Shown: one piece after another, positions 31,179-39,534 of the stretch
How positions within the stretch are numbered: position 1 is the first letter of the stretch
How the letters are laid out: each line of letters opens with the position of its first letter
Assembly: GCF_036226445.1 (NCBI RefSeq)
Contig: NZ_CP108474.1
Location: 1,922,001 to 1,986,000, forward strand
Reading direction: 5' to 3'
DNA from: Streptomyces sp. NBC_01255
Lineage (GTDB): Bacteria; Actinomycetota; Actinomycetes; Streptomycetales; Streptomycetaceae
DNA: 64,000 nt
Made by a program: the position numbers and the translations under genes
The notes under the pieces: generated by a model
Databases searched by the model: none
Seen by the model: the letters and a program-made list of their open reading frames with translations, nothing else
What the model was told of the DNA's origin: nothing

Positions 31179-31940
31179 TCAGCGCGGGGCCATCCGCAGG
31201 GCGCCGTCCATCCGGATCGTCTCCCCATTGAGGTAGTCGTGCTCGACGATCATCGTGACCAGCCGGGCGTACTCCTCCGGGCGCGCGAGGCGCTGCGGGA
31301 AGGTGACGCTCGCCGCGAGACCGGCCCTGACGTCCTCGCCGAATCCGGCCATCATCGGGGTGTCGACGATGCCGGGGGCGACGGTGACGACCCTGATGCC
31401 GAACTGCGCCAGGTCACGGGCCGCGGTGACGGTCATGCCCGCGACGCCCGCCTTGGAGGCGGCGTAGGCGATCTGGCCGACCTGGCCCTCGAAGGCGGCG
31501 ATCGAGGCCGTGTTCACGACGAGGCCGCGCTGCCCGTGCTCGTCGGGCTCGTGCCGGGCGATGGCCTCGGCGGCGAGCCGCATCACGTTGAACGTCCCCA
31601 GCAGGTTGACGTTGAGCACCGTACGGAACAGGTCGAGGTCGTGCGGACCCTTGCGGCCCAGGATGCGGGCGGAGGGGGCGATGCCCGCGCAGTTCACGGC
31701 GAGCCGGAGCTCGGCGCCGTCGGCGTCGATCGCGGCCAGGGCCTCGCGCACCTGGTCCTCGTCGGTGACGTCCGCGGCGAGCAGCCGGACGCCCTCGGGC
31801 AGCGGCCCGGCGGCCGCGACGGCCTTGTCCAGGTCGAGGCCGTAGACGGTGGCGCCGCGGGCGGCGAGCGCGGCGGCCGTGGCGGCGCCGAGGCCGGAGG
31901 CGGCGCCGGTGACGAGAGCGGCGGAGCCGGCGATGTCCAT
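31179..31940 (-). CDS. SDR, 3-hydroxyacyl-CoA dehydrogenase type-2-like
   Basis: Classical SDR of 253 aa. TGAASGLGAATA binds the cofactor (about 10-21) and the acidic LDLDKA after beta-2 predicts NAD preference. Then come NCAGIAPSARI, the long loop before the catalytic Ser in NTASIAAFEGQVGQIAYAASK, and the YAASK Tyr-Lys pair. The insertion and the ending YLNGETIRMDGALRM resemble HSD17B10/3-hydroxyacyl-CoA dehydrogenase type 2 proteins, which oxidise 3-hydroxyacyl-CoAs. GAGGAG precedes the ATG at 31940. It fits the neighbouring acyl-CoA oxidation genes, though steroid or alcohol substrates are possible. Confidence 0.88.
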   Translation of the reverse strand: MDIAGSAALVTGAASGLGAATAAALAARGATVYGLDLDKAVAAAGPLPEGVRLLAADVTDEDQVREALAAIDADGAELRLAVNCAGIAPSARILGRKGPHDLDLFRTVLNVNLLGTFNVMRLAAEAIARHEPDEHGQRGLVVNTASIAAFEGQVGQIAYAASKAGVAGMTVTAARDLAQFGIRVVTVAPGIVDTPMMAGFGEDVRAGLAASVTFPQRLARPEEYARLVTMIVEHDYLNGETIRMDGALRMAPR

Positions 31941-32172
31941 GGAACTCCTCGTTCGTGTCGTGCGGGTGGGACCCTGCCGCCGGGATGGCCGTCGGATCGG
32001 GCGCGTACCCGCGGAGAACCGCGCGGTCCGCGCGATCTGCGCGCCCACCATAGAACCGCAGGCAGCGCCGCCGGAAGCGGAACCAGGACATCCTCCGGCG
32101 GCGGTCGACCGGTCACGCACTTCCGCCACGGGGCGAACGAGTGATGCGCGGGAGCGCATCCTGAGCTCCGTA

Positions 32173-32643
32173 TCAGAAGGGCTTGGTCGGCAGGTACTTG
32201 CCGTCGAGGGTGATGACGGCGCGCTCCCCGCCCTCGGGGTCGGCGACCTTCTTCACGTCGAGCGTGAAGTTGATCGCGGAGATGATGCCGTCGCCGAACT
32301 CCTCGTGGACGAGAGCCTTCAAGGTGGTGCCGTACACCTGGAGCATCTCGTGGAAGCGGTAGATCGTCGGGTCGGTCGGGATGCCGCCGTCGATCGATCC
32401 CCGGGTGGGGATCGTGCGCAGCAGTCGTACGGCGTCCTCGTCCAGGCCGAGGAGCTCGGCGACCGCCCGCGCGGACGCCTCGGGCAGGGCGTGCTGGCCG
32501 AGGACGGCGGCGGTGGTGAAGGCGACGGAGAATCCGGCGGCGTCCGCGATCCGCTGCCAGGTCAGGTCCTTGACGGTCTTGGCCTCGACGGCGGCGAGGG
32601 CGAGCTCGCGGCGGGCGGTGGGGTCGAACTGGGCGTGCACCAT
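32173..32643 (-). CDS. cynS: cyanate hydratase (cyanase)
   Basis: Decomposes cyanate with bicarbonate to ammonia and carbon dioxide via carbamate. The 156-aa length equals that of the E. coli enzyme. The three catalytic residues fall at identical numbers: R96 and E99 in [11 protein letters not shown] and S122 in DGIISAINF. An N-terminal helical domain (about 1-80) resembles a lambda-repressor fold, as in known cyanases. It lies downstream of a beta-carbonic anhydrase gene with a 39-bp gap, forming a cynTS-like pair in which the anhydrase resupplies bicarbonate. A CynR-like LysR gene is divergent. Confidence 0.96.
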   Translation of the reverse strand: MVHAQFDPTARRELALAAVEAKTVKDLTWQRIADAAGFSVAFTTAAVLGQHALPEASARAVAELLGLDEDAVRLLRTIPTRGSIDGGIPTDPTIYRFHEMLQVYGTTLKALVHEEFGDGIISAINFTLDVKKVADPEGGERAVITLDGKYLPTKPF

Positions 32644-32682
32644 GAGAAGTACGTCCTTCGTTTCTGTGGGGGTCTCGGGGGG

Positions 32683-33285
32683 TCAGGCGGCGGCGAGGGC
32701 GGGGCGGGCGACGGTGTCGAGCTCCTGGACGGAGCCCTCCGCGATGTCGAAGACCCAGCCGTGCAGCCGGATGTCACCCGCGGCCAGCGCGCGGGCGACG
32801 GAGGGGTGGGTGGCGAGGTTCGCCAGCTGGGCGGCGACGTTCTCGCGCACCAGGGCGGCCACGTCCCCCTGGCTTCCGGCCGCGGCGGCGCGGGCCAGGG
32901 AGGCGTCCGCGTGCCGCAGCCAGGCGGCGACGGCGGGCGCGGAGCCGAGGTCGTGGCCCTCGGCGAGCGCGGTCATCGCGCCGCAGGCGGAGTGCCCGCA
33001 GACGATGACGTCCCGGACGCCGAGGACCGCGACGGCGTACTCGACGCCGGCGGAGACCGCGTCGGTGCCCGGGGCGTGGGCGGGGACGAGGTTGCCGGCG
33101 GTGCGGATGACGAAGAGCTCGCCCGGCTCGGTCTGGGTGATCAGCTCGGGGACGACGCGGGCGTCGGAGCAGCCGATGAAGAGGGTTCGGGGGCGGTGGA
33201 CGGTGGCCAGGCGGGCGAAGAGCCCGGCCTTGGCAGGGAAGATCTCCCGCTGGAAGCGGTCGATTCCCTCGGCGAGATGAGGCAT
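32683..33285 (-). CDS. cynT: beta-carbonic anhydrase
   Basis: Zinc enzyme interconverting CO2 and bicarbonate, 200 aa. The zinc ligands C39, H98 and C101 and the Asp-Arg dyad D41/R43 (GCSDAR and CGHSACG) are all present. I chose the ATG at 33285 because AGGGTGA precedes it; a GTG five codons upstream is also in frame. It is the promoter-proximal gene of a two-gene unit with cynS, so its function is probably to return bicarbonate consumed by cyanase. The CynR-like regulator is divergent, with a perfect LysR-type palindrome between. Confidence 0.93.
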   Translation of the reverse strand: MPHLAEGIDRFQREIFPAKAGLFARLATVHRPRTLFIGCSDARVVPELITQTEPGELFVIRTAGNLVPAHAPGTDAVSAGVEYAVAVLGVRDVIVCGHSACGAMTALAEGHDLGSAPAVAAWLRHADASLARAAAAGSQGDVAALVRENVAAQLANLATHPSVARALAAGDIRLHGWVFDIAEGSVQELDTVARPALAAA

Positions 33286-33343
33286 GTCTTCACCCTGCAC
33301 GACCAGGGGCTATAGCGTCCAAGACCGGTCATCGATCTCTGTC

Positions 33344-33358
33344 ATAGATGACATCTAT
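33344..33358. promoter_or_regulatory. LysR-type operator between cynT and cynR
   Basis: ATAGATG-A-CATCTAT, a perfect 15-bp palindrome with the T-N11-A pattern, lies 21 bp before the LysR start and 58 bp before cynT. It is the likely activator site for both divergent genes. Confidence 0.78.
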
Positions 33359-33379
33359 ACCCGGCCTACACTGGTCTCC

Positions 33380-34288
33380 ATGCAGCCGGAACTCCGCCAC
33401 CTCCGCTATCTCCTCGCCGTCGCCGAGCACGCCAACTTCACCCGCGCCGCCGAGGAGCTCCGTATCGCCCAGCCGACGCTGTCCCAGCAGATCAAGCAGC
33501 TGGAGAAGGCGCTCGGGGCCCAGCTCCTGGACCGCAGCGGCCGGACCGTGCGCCTCACGGACGCCGGGGAGACCTACGCGCGGTACGCCCGGCGCGCGCT
33601 CCGGGACCTGGCGGCCGGCGAGCGGGCCGTGCTGGACGTACGGGACCTGTCCCGCGGCCTCCTCCGGCTGGCGGTCACCCCGACCTTCACCGCGTACCTC
33701 ACAGGTCCGCTCGTCGCCGCGTTCCACACGCGTCATCCCGGCATCACCGTGGAGGTGCGGGAGCTGACGCAGGACCGTATCGAGGCCGAACTCCTCGCCG
33801 ACCGGGTGGATCTCGGCATCGCCTTCGACGGCGTCCATCTCCCGGGCGTCGAGGCCGTGGAGCTCTTCACAGAGACGCTGGGCCTCGTCGTCGGCCCGGC
33901 CCACCCGTACGCGGGCCGGACCGAACCGCTACCCGTGTCAGATCTGACCGATCATCACCTCGCGCTGCTGAGCGAGGACTTCGCGACGCGGCGACACGTC
34001 GACGCGTACGTGGCCGAGCACCGGGTAGGGCCCCGGATCGCGGTGGAGGCCAACTCCGTCAGCGCGCTCACCGAGATCGTCCGGCGTACGACCCTGGCCA
34101 CGGTCCTCCCCGACGCCGTCGCCCGGGACCACCCGTACCTGACGCCCGTCCCGCTCTCCCCCGCGCTCCCGTCCCGCGGCGTCGCCCTGCTGCGCCGCTC
34201 CGGCGGCTACCGGAGCGCGGCGGCCGAGGCCTTCGCCGAACTGGCCCTGGAGGGCGACGAGACGGAGTGGGGTCATCCGATCGGTTGA
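33380..34288 (+). CDS. cynR: LysR-family regulator, CynR-like
   Basis: LysR-type regulator of 302 aa. The winged helix is at about residues 1-60 (ELRHLRYLLAVAEHANFTRAAEELRIAQPTLSQQIKQLE), the linker helix follows, and the periplasmic-binding-like effector domain covers about 90-295. CynR activates cynTS in E. coli in response to cyanate; the divergent carbonic anhydrase and cyanase genes make the same role likely here. The ATG at 33380 lies just after the palindromic T-N11-A box. The effector is inferred, not read from sequence. Confidence 0.9.
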   Translation: MQPELRHLRYLLAVAEHANFTRAAEELRIAQPTLSQQIKQLEKALGAQLLDRSGRTVRLTDAGETYARYARRALRDLAAGERAVLDVRDLSRGLLRLAVTPTFTAYLTGPLVAAFHTRHPGITVEVRELTQDRIEAELLADRVDLGIAFDGVHLPGVEAVELFTETLGLVVGPAHPYAGRTEPLPVSDLTDHHLALLSEDFATRRHVDAYVAEHRVGPRIAVEANSVSALTEIVRRTTLATVLPDAVARDHPYLTPVPLSPALPSRGVALLRRSGGYRSAAAEAFAELALEGDETEWGHPIG

Positions 34289-34433
34289 CCCGGGGGTCGG
34301 CCGTTGAGCCCTCGGGGTGCAGCCGGGACGCCGACGGGGTGAGGCGCGTGACGACACCAGGATGGAAGGGAGAGAGCGGGCCCCGGCTTCCCGACGGCCC
34401 TCGTGGTTCCCCGAGTTCCCTGGAGCAGACCCC

Positions 34434-35009
34434 ATGAAGCACGTGAAGAAGGCCTCCTCGCGCACCCGTGCAGTGGCCGGTGGCGCACTCGCCGCGGCCA
34501 TCGCGCTCGGCGCCTTCGGTGCCTACTCCGCCAGCGCCACGGACGAGGAGACGGCGGCCGCCCCGGCCGCCGCCGTCGCCAAGGCGGACGCCAAGAACAA
34601 GAACACGACGCGCTCGACGCACCTGACGATCGCGGCCGCGACGAAGGCCGCGCAGGCCACCCTTGACGCCGCCGAGAAGGAGAACCAGCGCGTCTCCGTC
34701 GCCGTCGTCGACCGCAACGGCAACACCCTCGTCACCCTCCGCGGCGACGGCGCCGGCCCCCAGTCCTACGAGTCCGCCGTGAAGAAGGCGTACACCGCCG
34801 TCTCCTGGAACGCTCCCACCTCCGAGCTCGCCAAGCGCCTGACGAACGCGCCCACGCTCAAGGACATCCCCGGCACCCTCTTCCTCGGCGGCGGCGCCCC
34901 CGTCACCGCCAAGGGCGCACCCATCGCAGGGATCGGCGTCGCGGGCGCCCCGTCCGGCGACCTGGACGAGAAGTTCGCCCAGGCCGGCGTCGCCAGCCTC
35001 GGCAAGTAG
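34434..35009 (+). CDS. HbpS/GlcG-family secreted heme-binding protein
   Basis: A 191-aa protein with a Sec-type signal peptide: basic KHVKKASSRTR, then AVAGGALAAAIALGAFGAYSASA. The mature GlcG/HbpS domain covers about residues 60-190 (LTIAAATKAAQATLDAAEKENQRVSVAVVDRNGN, then the PGTLFLGGGAPV loop). In S. reticuli, HbpS binds extracellular heme and modulates the SenS-SenR two-component system. No sensor kinase or regulator gene is adjacent here. GGAG precedes the ATG by 9 nt. It is convergent with an acyl-CoA dehydrogenase gene. Heme binding is family inference. Confidence 0.88.
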   Translation: MKHVKKASSRTRAVAGGALAAAIALGAFGAYSASATDEETAAAPAAAVAKADAKNKNTTRSTHLTIAAATKAAQATLDAAEKENQRVSVAVVDRNGNTLVTLRGDGAGPQSYESAVKKAYTAVSWNAPTSELAKRLTNAPTLKDIPGTLFLGGGAPVTAKGAPIAGIGVAGAPSGDLDEKFAQAGVASLGK

Positions 35010-35042
35010 TCCTCGCCGACGGGACCCGCCCGCCCCTTGCCC

Positions 35043-36194
35043 CTACGCCGGGCGCGCCAGCCCCCGGCTGATGACCAGTCGCTGGATCTGGTTCGTTCCC
35101 TCGAAGATCTGCATGATCTTCGCCTCGCGCATGTAGCGCTCCACCGGGAAGTCGCGGGTGTAGCCGTAGCCGCCCAGGACCTGGACCGCGTCCGTGGTGA
35201 CCTTCATCGCCGTGTCGGTGGCGATGAGCTTGGCCGCGCTGGCCTGGCGGCTGAAGGGGCGGCCGAGATCACGGCGGCGGGCCGCGTCCAGGTAGGTGGC
35301 GCGGGCCGCGTCGACCGCGGCGGCCATGTCGGCGAGGAGGAAGCCAAGACCCTGGTGGTCGACGATCCTGCGGCCGAAGGTGGTGCGCTCGTTGGCGTAG
35401 TCGACGGCGGCGTCCAGCGCGGCCTGGGCGAGACCCGTCGCGCAGGCGGCGATGCCGAGGCGGCCGCTGTCGAGGGCGCTGAAGGCGATCTGGAGGCCCT
35501 GCCCCTCCTCCCCTATGCGCCGGTCGGCGTCGATGAGGGCGCCGTCCCAGTACGCGGAGGTGGTCGGGACCGCCTGGAGGCCCATCTTGCGCTCGGGCAG
35601 GCCGAAGCTCAGCCCTTCGGTGGCGCCGGGGGCGAGGAAGCACGAGATGCCGTGGCTGCCGGGCGCGGTACGGGCGAAGAGGGCGTAGAAGTCGGCCCGG
35701 CCGCCGTGGGTGATCCAGGCCTTGGTGCCGGTCACGCGGTAGCCGCTGCCGTCGTCCTGGAGCTCGGCCTTGCAGGAGAGGGCGGCCGCGTCCGAACCGG
35801 CCTGCGGTTCGGAGAGGCTGTAGCCGCCGATGGTCCGGCCCTCCAGCATCGCGGGCAGCCAGCGCTCCTTCTGCTCCGCCGCGCCGAAGGTGTGGAGGGG
35901 GTGGCAGGCCAGCGTGTGGACGCTGGTGGCGACGGCGACGGCCGCCCAGCGCGCGGCGAGCTCCTCCAGGACCTGGAGGTAGACCTCGTACGGCTGACCG
36001 CCGCCGCCGTACTCCTCGGGGTAGGCGAGGCCGAGGAGCCCGGCCTCGCCGAGGGTGGTGAAGAGACCTTCGGGATAGGTCTCGGCGGCCTCGTGCTCGT
36101 TCACCCGCGGAGAGAGCTCCTTGTCGGCGATCTCCCGGGTGAGGGCGATGAGGTCCGCCGCTTCGGGGGTGGGAAGCAGGCGGTCGACATCCAT
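35043..36194 (-). CDS. acyl-CoA dehydrogenase (second copy)
   Basis: FAD-dependent acyl-CoA dehydrogenase, 383 aa. YSLSEPQAGSDAAAL, AWITHGGRADFY and the closing VLGGYGYTRDFPVERYMREAKIMQIFEGTNQIQR identify the family; the catalytic Glu is in FEGTNQ. The ATG at 36194 has GGAG six bases upstream and is preferred over a TTG seven codons earlier. It is divergent from a TetR gene with a perfect palindrome between them. No etf genes accompany it; the ETF encoded 6 kb away could serve. Chain-length specificity is unknown. Confidence 0.93.
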   Translation of the reverse strand: MDVDRLLPTPEAADLIALTREIADKELSPRVNEHEAAETYPEGLFTTLGEAGLLGLAYPEEYGGGGQPYEVYLQVLEELAARWAAVAVATSVHTLACHPLHTFGAAEQKERWLPAMLEGRTIGGYSLSEPQAGSDAAALSCKAELQDDGSGYRVTGTKAWITHGGRADFYALFARTAPGSHGISCFLAPGATEGLSFGLPERKMGLQAVPTTSAYWDGALIDADRRIGEEGQGLQIAFSALDSGRLGIAACATGLAQAALDAAVDYANERTTFGRRIVDHQGLGFLLADMAAAVDAARATYLDAARRRDLGRPFSRQASAAKLIATDTAMKVTTDAVQVLGGYGYTRDFPVERYMREAKIMQIFEGTNQIQRLVISRGLARPA

Positions 36195-36230
36195 GGCGAC
36201 TCCAGCGGCGCGCAAAGTGGTACTGGGGAA

Positions 36231-36244
36231 GGTACTGCAGTACC
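36231..36244. promoter_or_regulatory. candidate TetR operator GGTACTGCAGTACC
   Basis: A perfect 14-bp palindrome, with an extra GGTACT half-site 12 bp before it (36219-36224), lies between the divergent acyl-CoA dehydrogenase and tetR genes. Confidence 0.72.
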
Positions 36245-36331
36245 GCTTAGCGTAGCGCAGGAGGGTGTGGGCGAACCCCCCCCTCAGCGGGGGTCGAGAT
36301 TCCGCCGAGGGCGGCCTGGAATACTGACCGA

Positions 36332-36937
36332 GTGATCGAGACCCCCTCCGCCGACGCCCCGAAACCGACGGGCCGCGGGGCGGCGCGCCGCTCCGCCCTC
36401 TTCGAGGAGCTCGTCGCCCTGCTCGTCGGCGAGGGCTTCGCCCGCCTGACGCTCGACGACCTCGCCGCCCGCCTGCGCTGCTCGAAGCGCACCCTGTACG
36501 GCCTCGCCGGCAGCAAGGAACAGCTCGTCCGGGCGGCGGTCGTGCACTTCTTCCGGCGCGCCACCGCCCGGGTCGAGGCGGTCCTCGCCGCCGCGACCGA
36601 CCCCGCCGAGCGACTGGCCGCCTATCTGCGCGCCGTCTCGGCCGAGCTGGCGCCGGTCTCGCCGCAGTTCTTCGACGACGTCGCCGCCTTCGAGCCCGCC
36701 GCCGAGGTGTACGAGCGCAACACGCGCGCGGCGGCCGGGCGGGTCCAGCAGCTCATCGAGGAGGGCGTGCGCGCGGGTGTCTTCCGCGAGGTGCACGTGA
36801 CTTTCGCCGCGGACGTCATCTCCTCGGTGATGGTCCGCATCCAGCGGCGCCAGGTGGCCGCGGCGACCGGCCTGGCCGACGCCGAGGCGTACGAGCAACT
36901 GGCCGAGCTGCTCCTCAGCGGACTCCGGAAGGCCTGA
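36332..36937 (+). CDS. TetR-family regulator divergent from acyl-CoA dehydrogenase
   Basis: TetR-type regulator of 201 aa starting at a GTG. The HTH region is at about residues 20-65 (LFEELVALLVGEGFARLTLDDLAARLRCSKRTLYGLAGSKEQLV); the C-terminal helical domain has no recognised ligand signature. The palindrome at 36231-36244 lies 88 bp upstream, nearer the divergent dehydrogenase, which is the obvious target. A terminator stem follows 22 bp after its stop. Confidence 0.87.
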   Translation: MIETPSADAPKPTGRGAARRSALFEELVALLVGEGFARLTLDDLAARLRCSKRTLYGLAGSKEQLVRAAVVHFFRRATARVEAVLAAATDPAERLAAYLRAVSAELAPVSPQFFDDVAAFEPAAEVYERNTRAAAGRVQQLIEEGVRAGVFREVHVTFAADVISSVMVRIQRRQVAAATGLADAEAYEQLAELLLSGLRKA

Positions 36938-36959
36938 GCACCCACGACCACGCACGGAG

Positions 36960-36986
36960 ACGCGGATGGCCGGTTTCCGTCCGCGT
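36960..36986 (+). terminator. terminator of the tetR gene
   Basis: ACGCGGATGG (36960-36969) pairs with CCGTCCGCGT (36977-36986) with one G-U pair and a 7-nt loop, followed by TTC. Confidence 0.65.
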
Positions 36987-37059
36987 TCGATCACTCTGCG
37001 CAGGTGATCCACTACCGTGAGCGGCGCCACTGACCACTCCGTCCCAGGGAGACCTCCGC

Positions 37060-37767
37060 GTGGAGCGCAGTCGTACCGCCTTCAGGATCCGTGCCGTACT
37101 CGCCGCCATGGGCGTGACCGCCGCCCTCGCCGCGGCCCCCGCGGCGCAGGCCGCACCCTCCGCGACGCCCGCCCCGCAGCAGGCCGCGGCGTCGCACGCC
37201 GCTCCCCCGGAGCCCTGCACCGGGGAGTTCCAGGGCGACAAGCGGTTCGGCCCGAAGTTCCTGCCGAGGAAGTGGCAGGAGCCGGTCGGCCCGCTGCTCA
37301 ACCGCTACCACCGGACCGGGAAGCTCTCCTCCGCCGACTTCCTCAAGAAGTACTGGGAGGGTCCGGCCGACACCGGCAGCTGGAAGTACCCGCCGAACGA
37401 CGGCTTCGGCGAGGTCAACGGCGAGATCGACAAGGCGCCCGAGCTGCTGGTGGAGGGCGAGCGCCTCGACCGCTTCGGCTCCGAGTTCGGCTCCTACCTG
37501 GCTCCGGCCGGTGACCCCTACGCCAAGCGCGCGCTGCCCCCGCAGAACCTCAACACCCGCGACGCCGCCTTCCCCTGCGACTACCACCTGTACGAGGTGA
37601 CGCGGTCGTTCGTGGTCTGGGAGGGCTCCATCGCGCCCTGGTTCGAGCAGCCCGGCGGCGGCCGCCAGATCAAGCTGGACCCGGCCTTCCTGAACCCGGG
37701 CGAGGGCCAGCGCCTCAGCGTCAAGTGGCTGATCGACAACGGCTACCTGGTGCGCGTCCCCGCGTGA
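37060..37767 (+). CDS. secreted TNT-domain protein, probable NAD+ glycohydrolase toxin
   Basis: A 235-aa protein with a signal peptide (RIRAVLAAMGVTAALAAAPAAQAA, cleavage near residue 32). The C-terminal domain (about 130-235) carries the tuberculosis necrotizing toxin landmarks: LDRFGSEFGSYLAP (about 136-149), RALPPQNLN, YHLYEV and APWFEQPGGGRQ (about 192-203). R138 and Q197 are likely active-site residues by motif position. TNT domains hydrolyse NAD+. C53 and C173 could form a disulfide. The middle region contains WxxP-type repeats of unknown role. Its stop overlaps the start of a small gene that may encode immunity. The GTG start has GGGAG upstream. Confidence 0.87.
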   Translation: MERSRTAFRIRAVLAAMGVTAALAAAPAAQAAPSATPAPQQAAASHAAPPEPCTGEFQGDKRFGPKFLPRKWQEPVGPLLNRYHRTGKLSSADFLKKYWEGPADTGSWKYPPNDGFGEVNGEIDKAPELLVEGERLDRFGSEFGSYLAPAGDPYAKRALPPQNLNTRDAAFPCDYHLYEVTRSFVVWEGSIAPWFEQPGGGRQIKLDPAFLNPGEGQRLSVKWLIDNGYLVRVPA

Positions 37768-38027
37768 CGGTGACCGACCGCCACGCGCTGGAGCGGGTAC
37801 TCCGGGAGGCCGGGGTGCCCGAGGCGTACTACTGGATCGAGGGCGTCCACGAACCGGCGCCCACCCCGCCCGACTTCGTCTATCTGCGGACGCGGCCGGG
37901 CGGGGCCGGTGACGGCACGACGGCCTGGGAGACCGGGGTGTACGAGCGCGGGGTCCACGAGCCCGTCGCCACGCACGACACCGAAGCCGGGGCCTGCGCC
38001 CACCTCCGCACACTCCTGGGCGCGTAA
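37764..38027 (+). CDS. small protein coupled to the TNT toxin, putative immunity
   Basis: An 87-aa cytoplasmic protein, acidic, with no signal peptide. The GTG start overlaps the toxin stop as GTGA, so its translation is coupled to the toxin. It begins TVTDRHALERVLREAGVPEAYYWIEG and contains two GVHEP units (about 30-34 and 65-69), which may mark an internal structural repeat. I do not recognise a named family. Size, coupling and position fit an immunity factor that binds and inhibits the TNT domain, but this is inference from context. Confidence 0.78.
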   Translation: MTVTDRHALERVLREAGVPEAYYWIEGVHEPAPTPPDFVYLRTRPGGAGDGTTAWETGVYERGVHEPVATHDTEAGACAHLRTLLGA

Positions 38028-38143
38028 CCCCGCCCGAGCTTCGCCCGACTTAATTCAGGATATGCGTTAAACCTCAAAGGAAATCCCCCCAAGGGTCCCG
38101 GCAGCGGTATGTTTCGGTCAGGACTACTTCACCAGGGGGCCCA

Positions 38144-39460
38144 GTGACCACGCGGAACGGCCGCACGGTACGTGACCTGCGACGCGAGAACCGCACAGCC
38201 GTCCTCCACCGGCTCTACTTCGACGGGCCGATGAGCCGGTTCTCGCTGGGGCCCGCGACGGGCCTGAGCTCGGGCTCGGTCAGCAACGTGGTCGGCGAAC
38301 TCGTCGCGGAGGGCCTCGTGGAGGAGGCCGGCAGCGTCGACTCGGCCGGCGGCCGGCCCCGTACCCTGCTGCGGATCACCCCCGGCAGCGGCTTCATGAT
38401 CGGCGTCGACGTCGGCGAAACCCGGGTCAGGGTCGAGCTCTTCGACCTCACCCTCACCGAACTCGCGCGCACGGAACTCCCGTTGGCGGTCGACAGCCCC
38501 CATTCCAGCGACCGGTACGAGGTCGGGCTCGTCGTCGGCCTCGTCCGCGACGGCATCGCCGAGGTCCTGCGGACGGCGGGCGTCCCCGCCGAGCGGCTCC
38601 TCGGCGTCGGGGTCGGCGTACCCGGCATCGTGGCCCGTACCGTCGAGGACGGCGCCGTCGTCCACGGCCAGACCATCGGCTGGGACGCCGTCCCGCTGGA
38701 GCGGCTCCTGCGCGAGGCCGTGGAGCTGCCGGTCTCCGTCCCGTACCGGATCGACAACGGCGCCAAGACACTCGGCCAGGCCGAGATGTGGTTCGGGGCC
38801 GGGCGGGGCGCGCGGAGTGCCGTGGTCGTGCTCTTCGGCTCGGGCGTCGGCGCCTGTGTCGTCACGGACCCGATGGGGCCGGGCCGGGCGCTCGAATGGG
38901 GTCATCTGACGGTACGGGTCCGGGGGCGTCGCTGCCGCTGCGGCTCCCGGGGCTGCCTGGAGGCGTACGCGGGCGCGGAGGCGCTCCTGGAGCGGTGGCG
39001 CGAGGCGGGTGGCGCCGCGCCGGCCGGCGCGGACGAGGAGACCGCGCTGACGGCGATGCTGGCCGCCGCGTACCCCGCCGACGCGGGGCGGACGCCCGAC
39101 GCGACGGCGCTCGCCGTCCTGGAGGAGACCGCCGAGTACCTGGGCGCCGGCTTCGGCGATCTGATCAATCTCTTCCAGCCCGAGCGCATCCTCGTCGGCG
39201 GCTGGGCGGGCCTCCAGCTCGGTGCCCGCTTCCTGGAGACGGTCAAGGGCTACACGAAGGAGTACGCGCTCGCGTACCCGGCGGCCCGGGTCGGCATCGC
39301 GATGGGGACGCTCGGCCCCGACGCGGTGACGGTCGGCGCGGCGATCCTGCCGCTCGCGGACTTCTTCGCCCGGGGCGGGCGGCGGGCCGAGGCGGAGGCC
39401 CCCGAGGAGGAGCCCGCCTGGGCGCCGACCGTACGGGGGCGGGGCGCGAAGAGCGACTGA
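38144..39460 (+). CDS. ROK-family transcriptional regulator
   Basis: A 438-aa NagC/XylR-type regulator. An N-terminal winged helix (about 5-70; SRFSLGPATGLSSGSVSNVVGELVAEGLVEE) is joined to a ROK sugar-kinase-like domain. The phosphate loop is IGVDVGETRV (about 86-95). The zinc site is in GHLTVRVRGRRCRCGSRGCLE, with the usual C-x-C-G-x2-G-C spacing. The Asp of the kinase active site survives in IDNGAK. Such proteins bind sugars or sugar phosphates and repress uptake or catabolic genes. No sugar operon is adjacent, so the target is unknown. It is convergent with a Ser/Thr kinase gene. Confidence 0.92.
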   Translation: MTTRNGRTVRDLRRENRTAVLHRLYFDGPMSRFSLGPATGLSSGSVSNVVGELVAEGLVEEAGSVDSAGGRPRTLLRITPGSGFMIGVDVGETRVRVELFDLTLTELARTELPLAVDSPHSSDRYEVGLVVGLVRDGIAEVLRTAGVPAERLLGVGVGVPGIVARTVEDGAVVHGQTIGWDAVPLERLLREAVELPVSVPYRIDNGAKTLGQAEMWFGAGRGARSAVVVLFGSGVGACVVTDPMGPGRALEWGHLTVRVRGRRCRCGSRGCLEAYAGAEALLERWREAGGAAPAGADEETALTAMLAAAYPADAGRTPDATALAVLEETAEYLGAGFGDLINLFQPERILVGGWAGLQLGARFLETVKGYTKEYALAYPAARVGIAMGTLGPDAVTVGAAILPLADFFARGGRRAEAEAPEEEPAWAPTVRGRGAKSD

Positions 39461-39534
39461 CCGAGGCCTCTGCGCGAGGGCGACGGCCCGCTGCTCGCGC
39501 CCCCCGGACGACGCCTGCCAGGAGGTGTTCCGGT

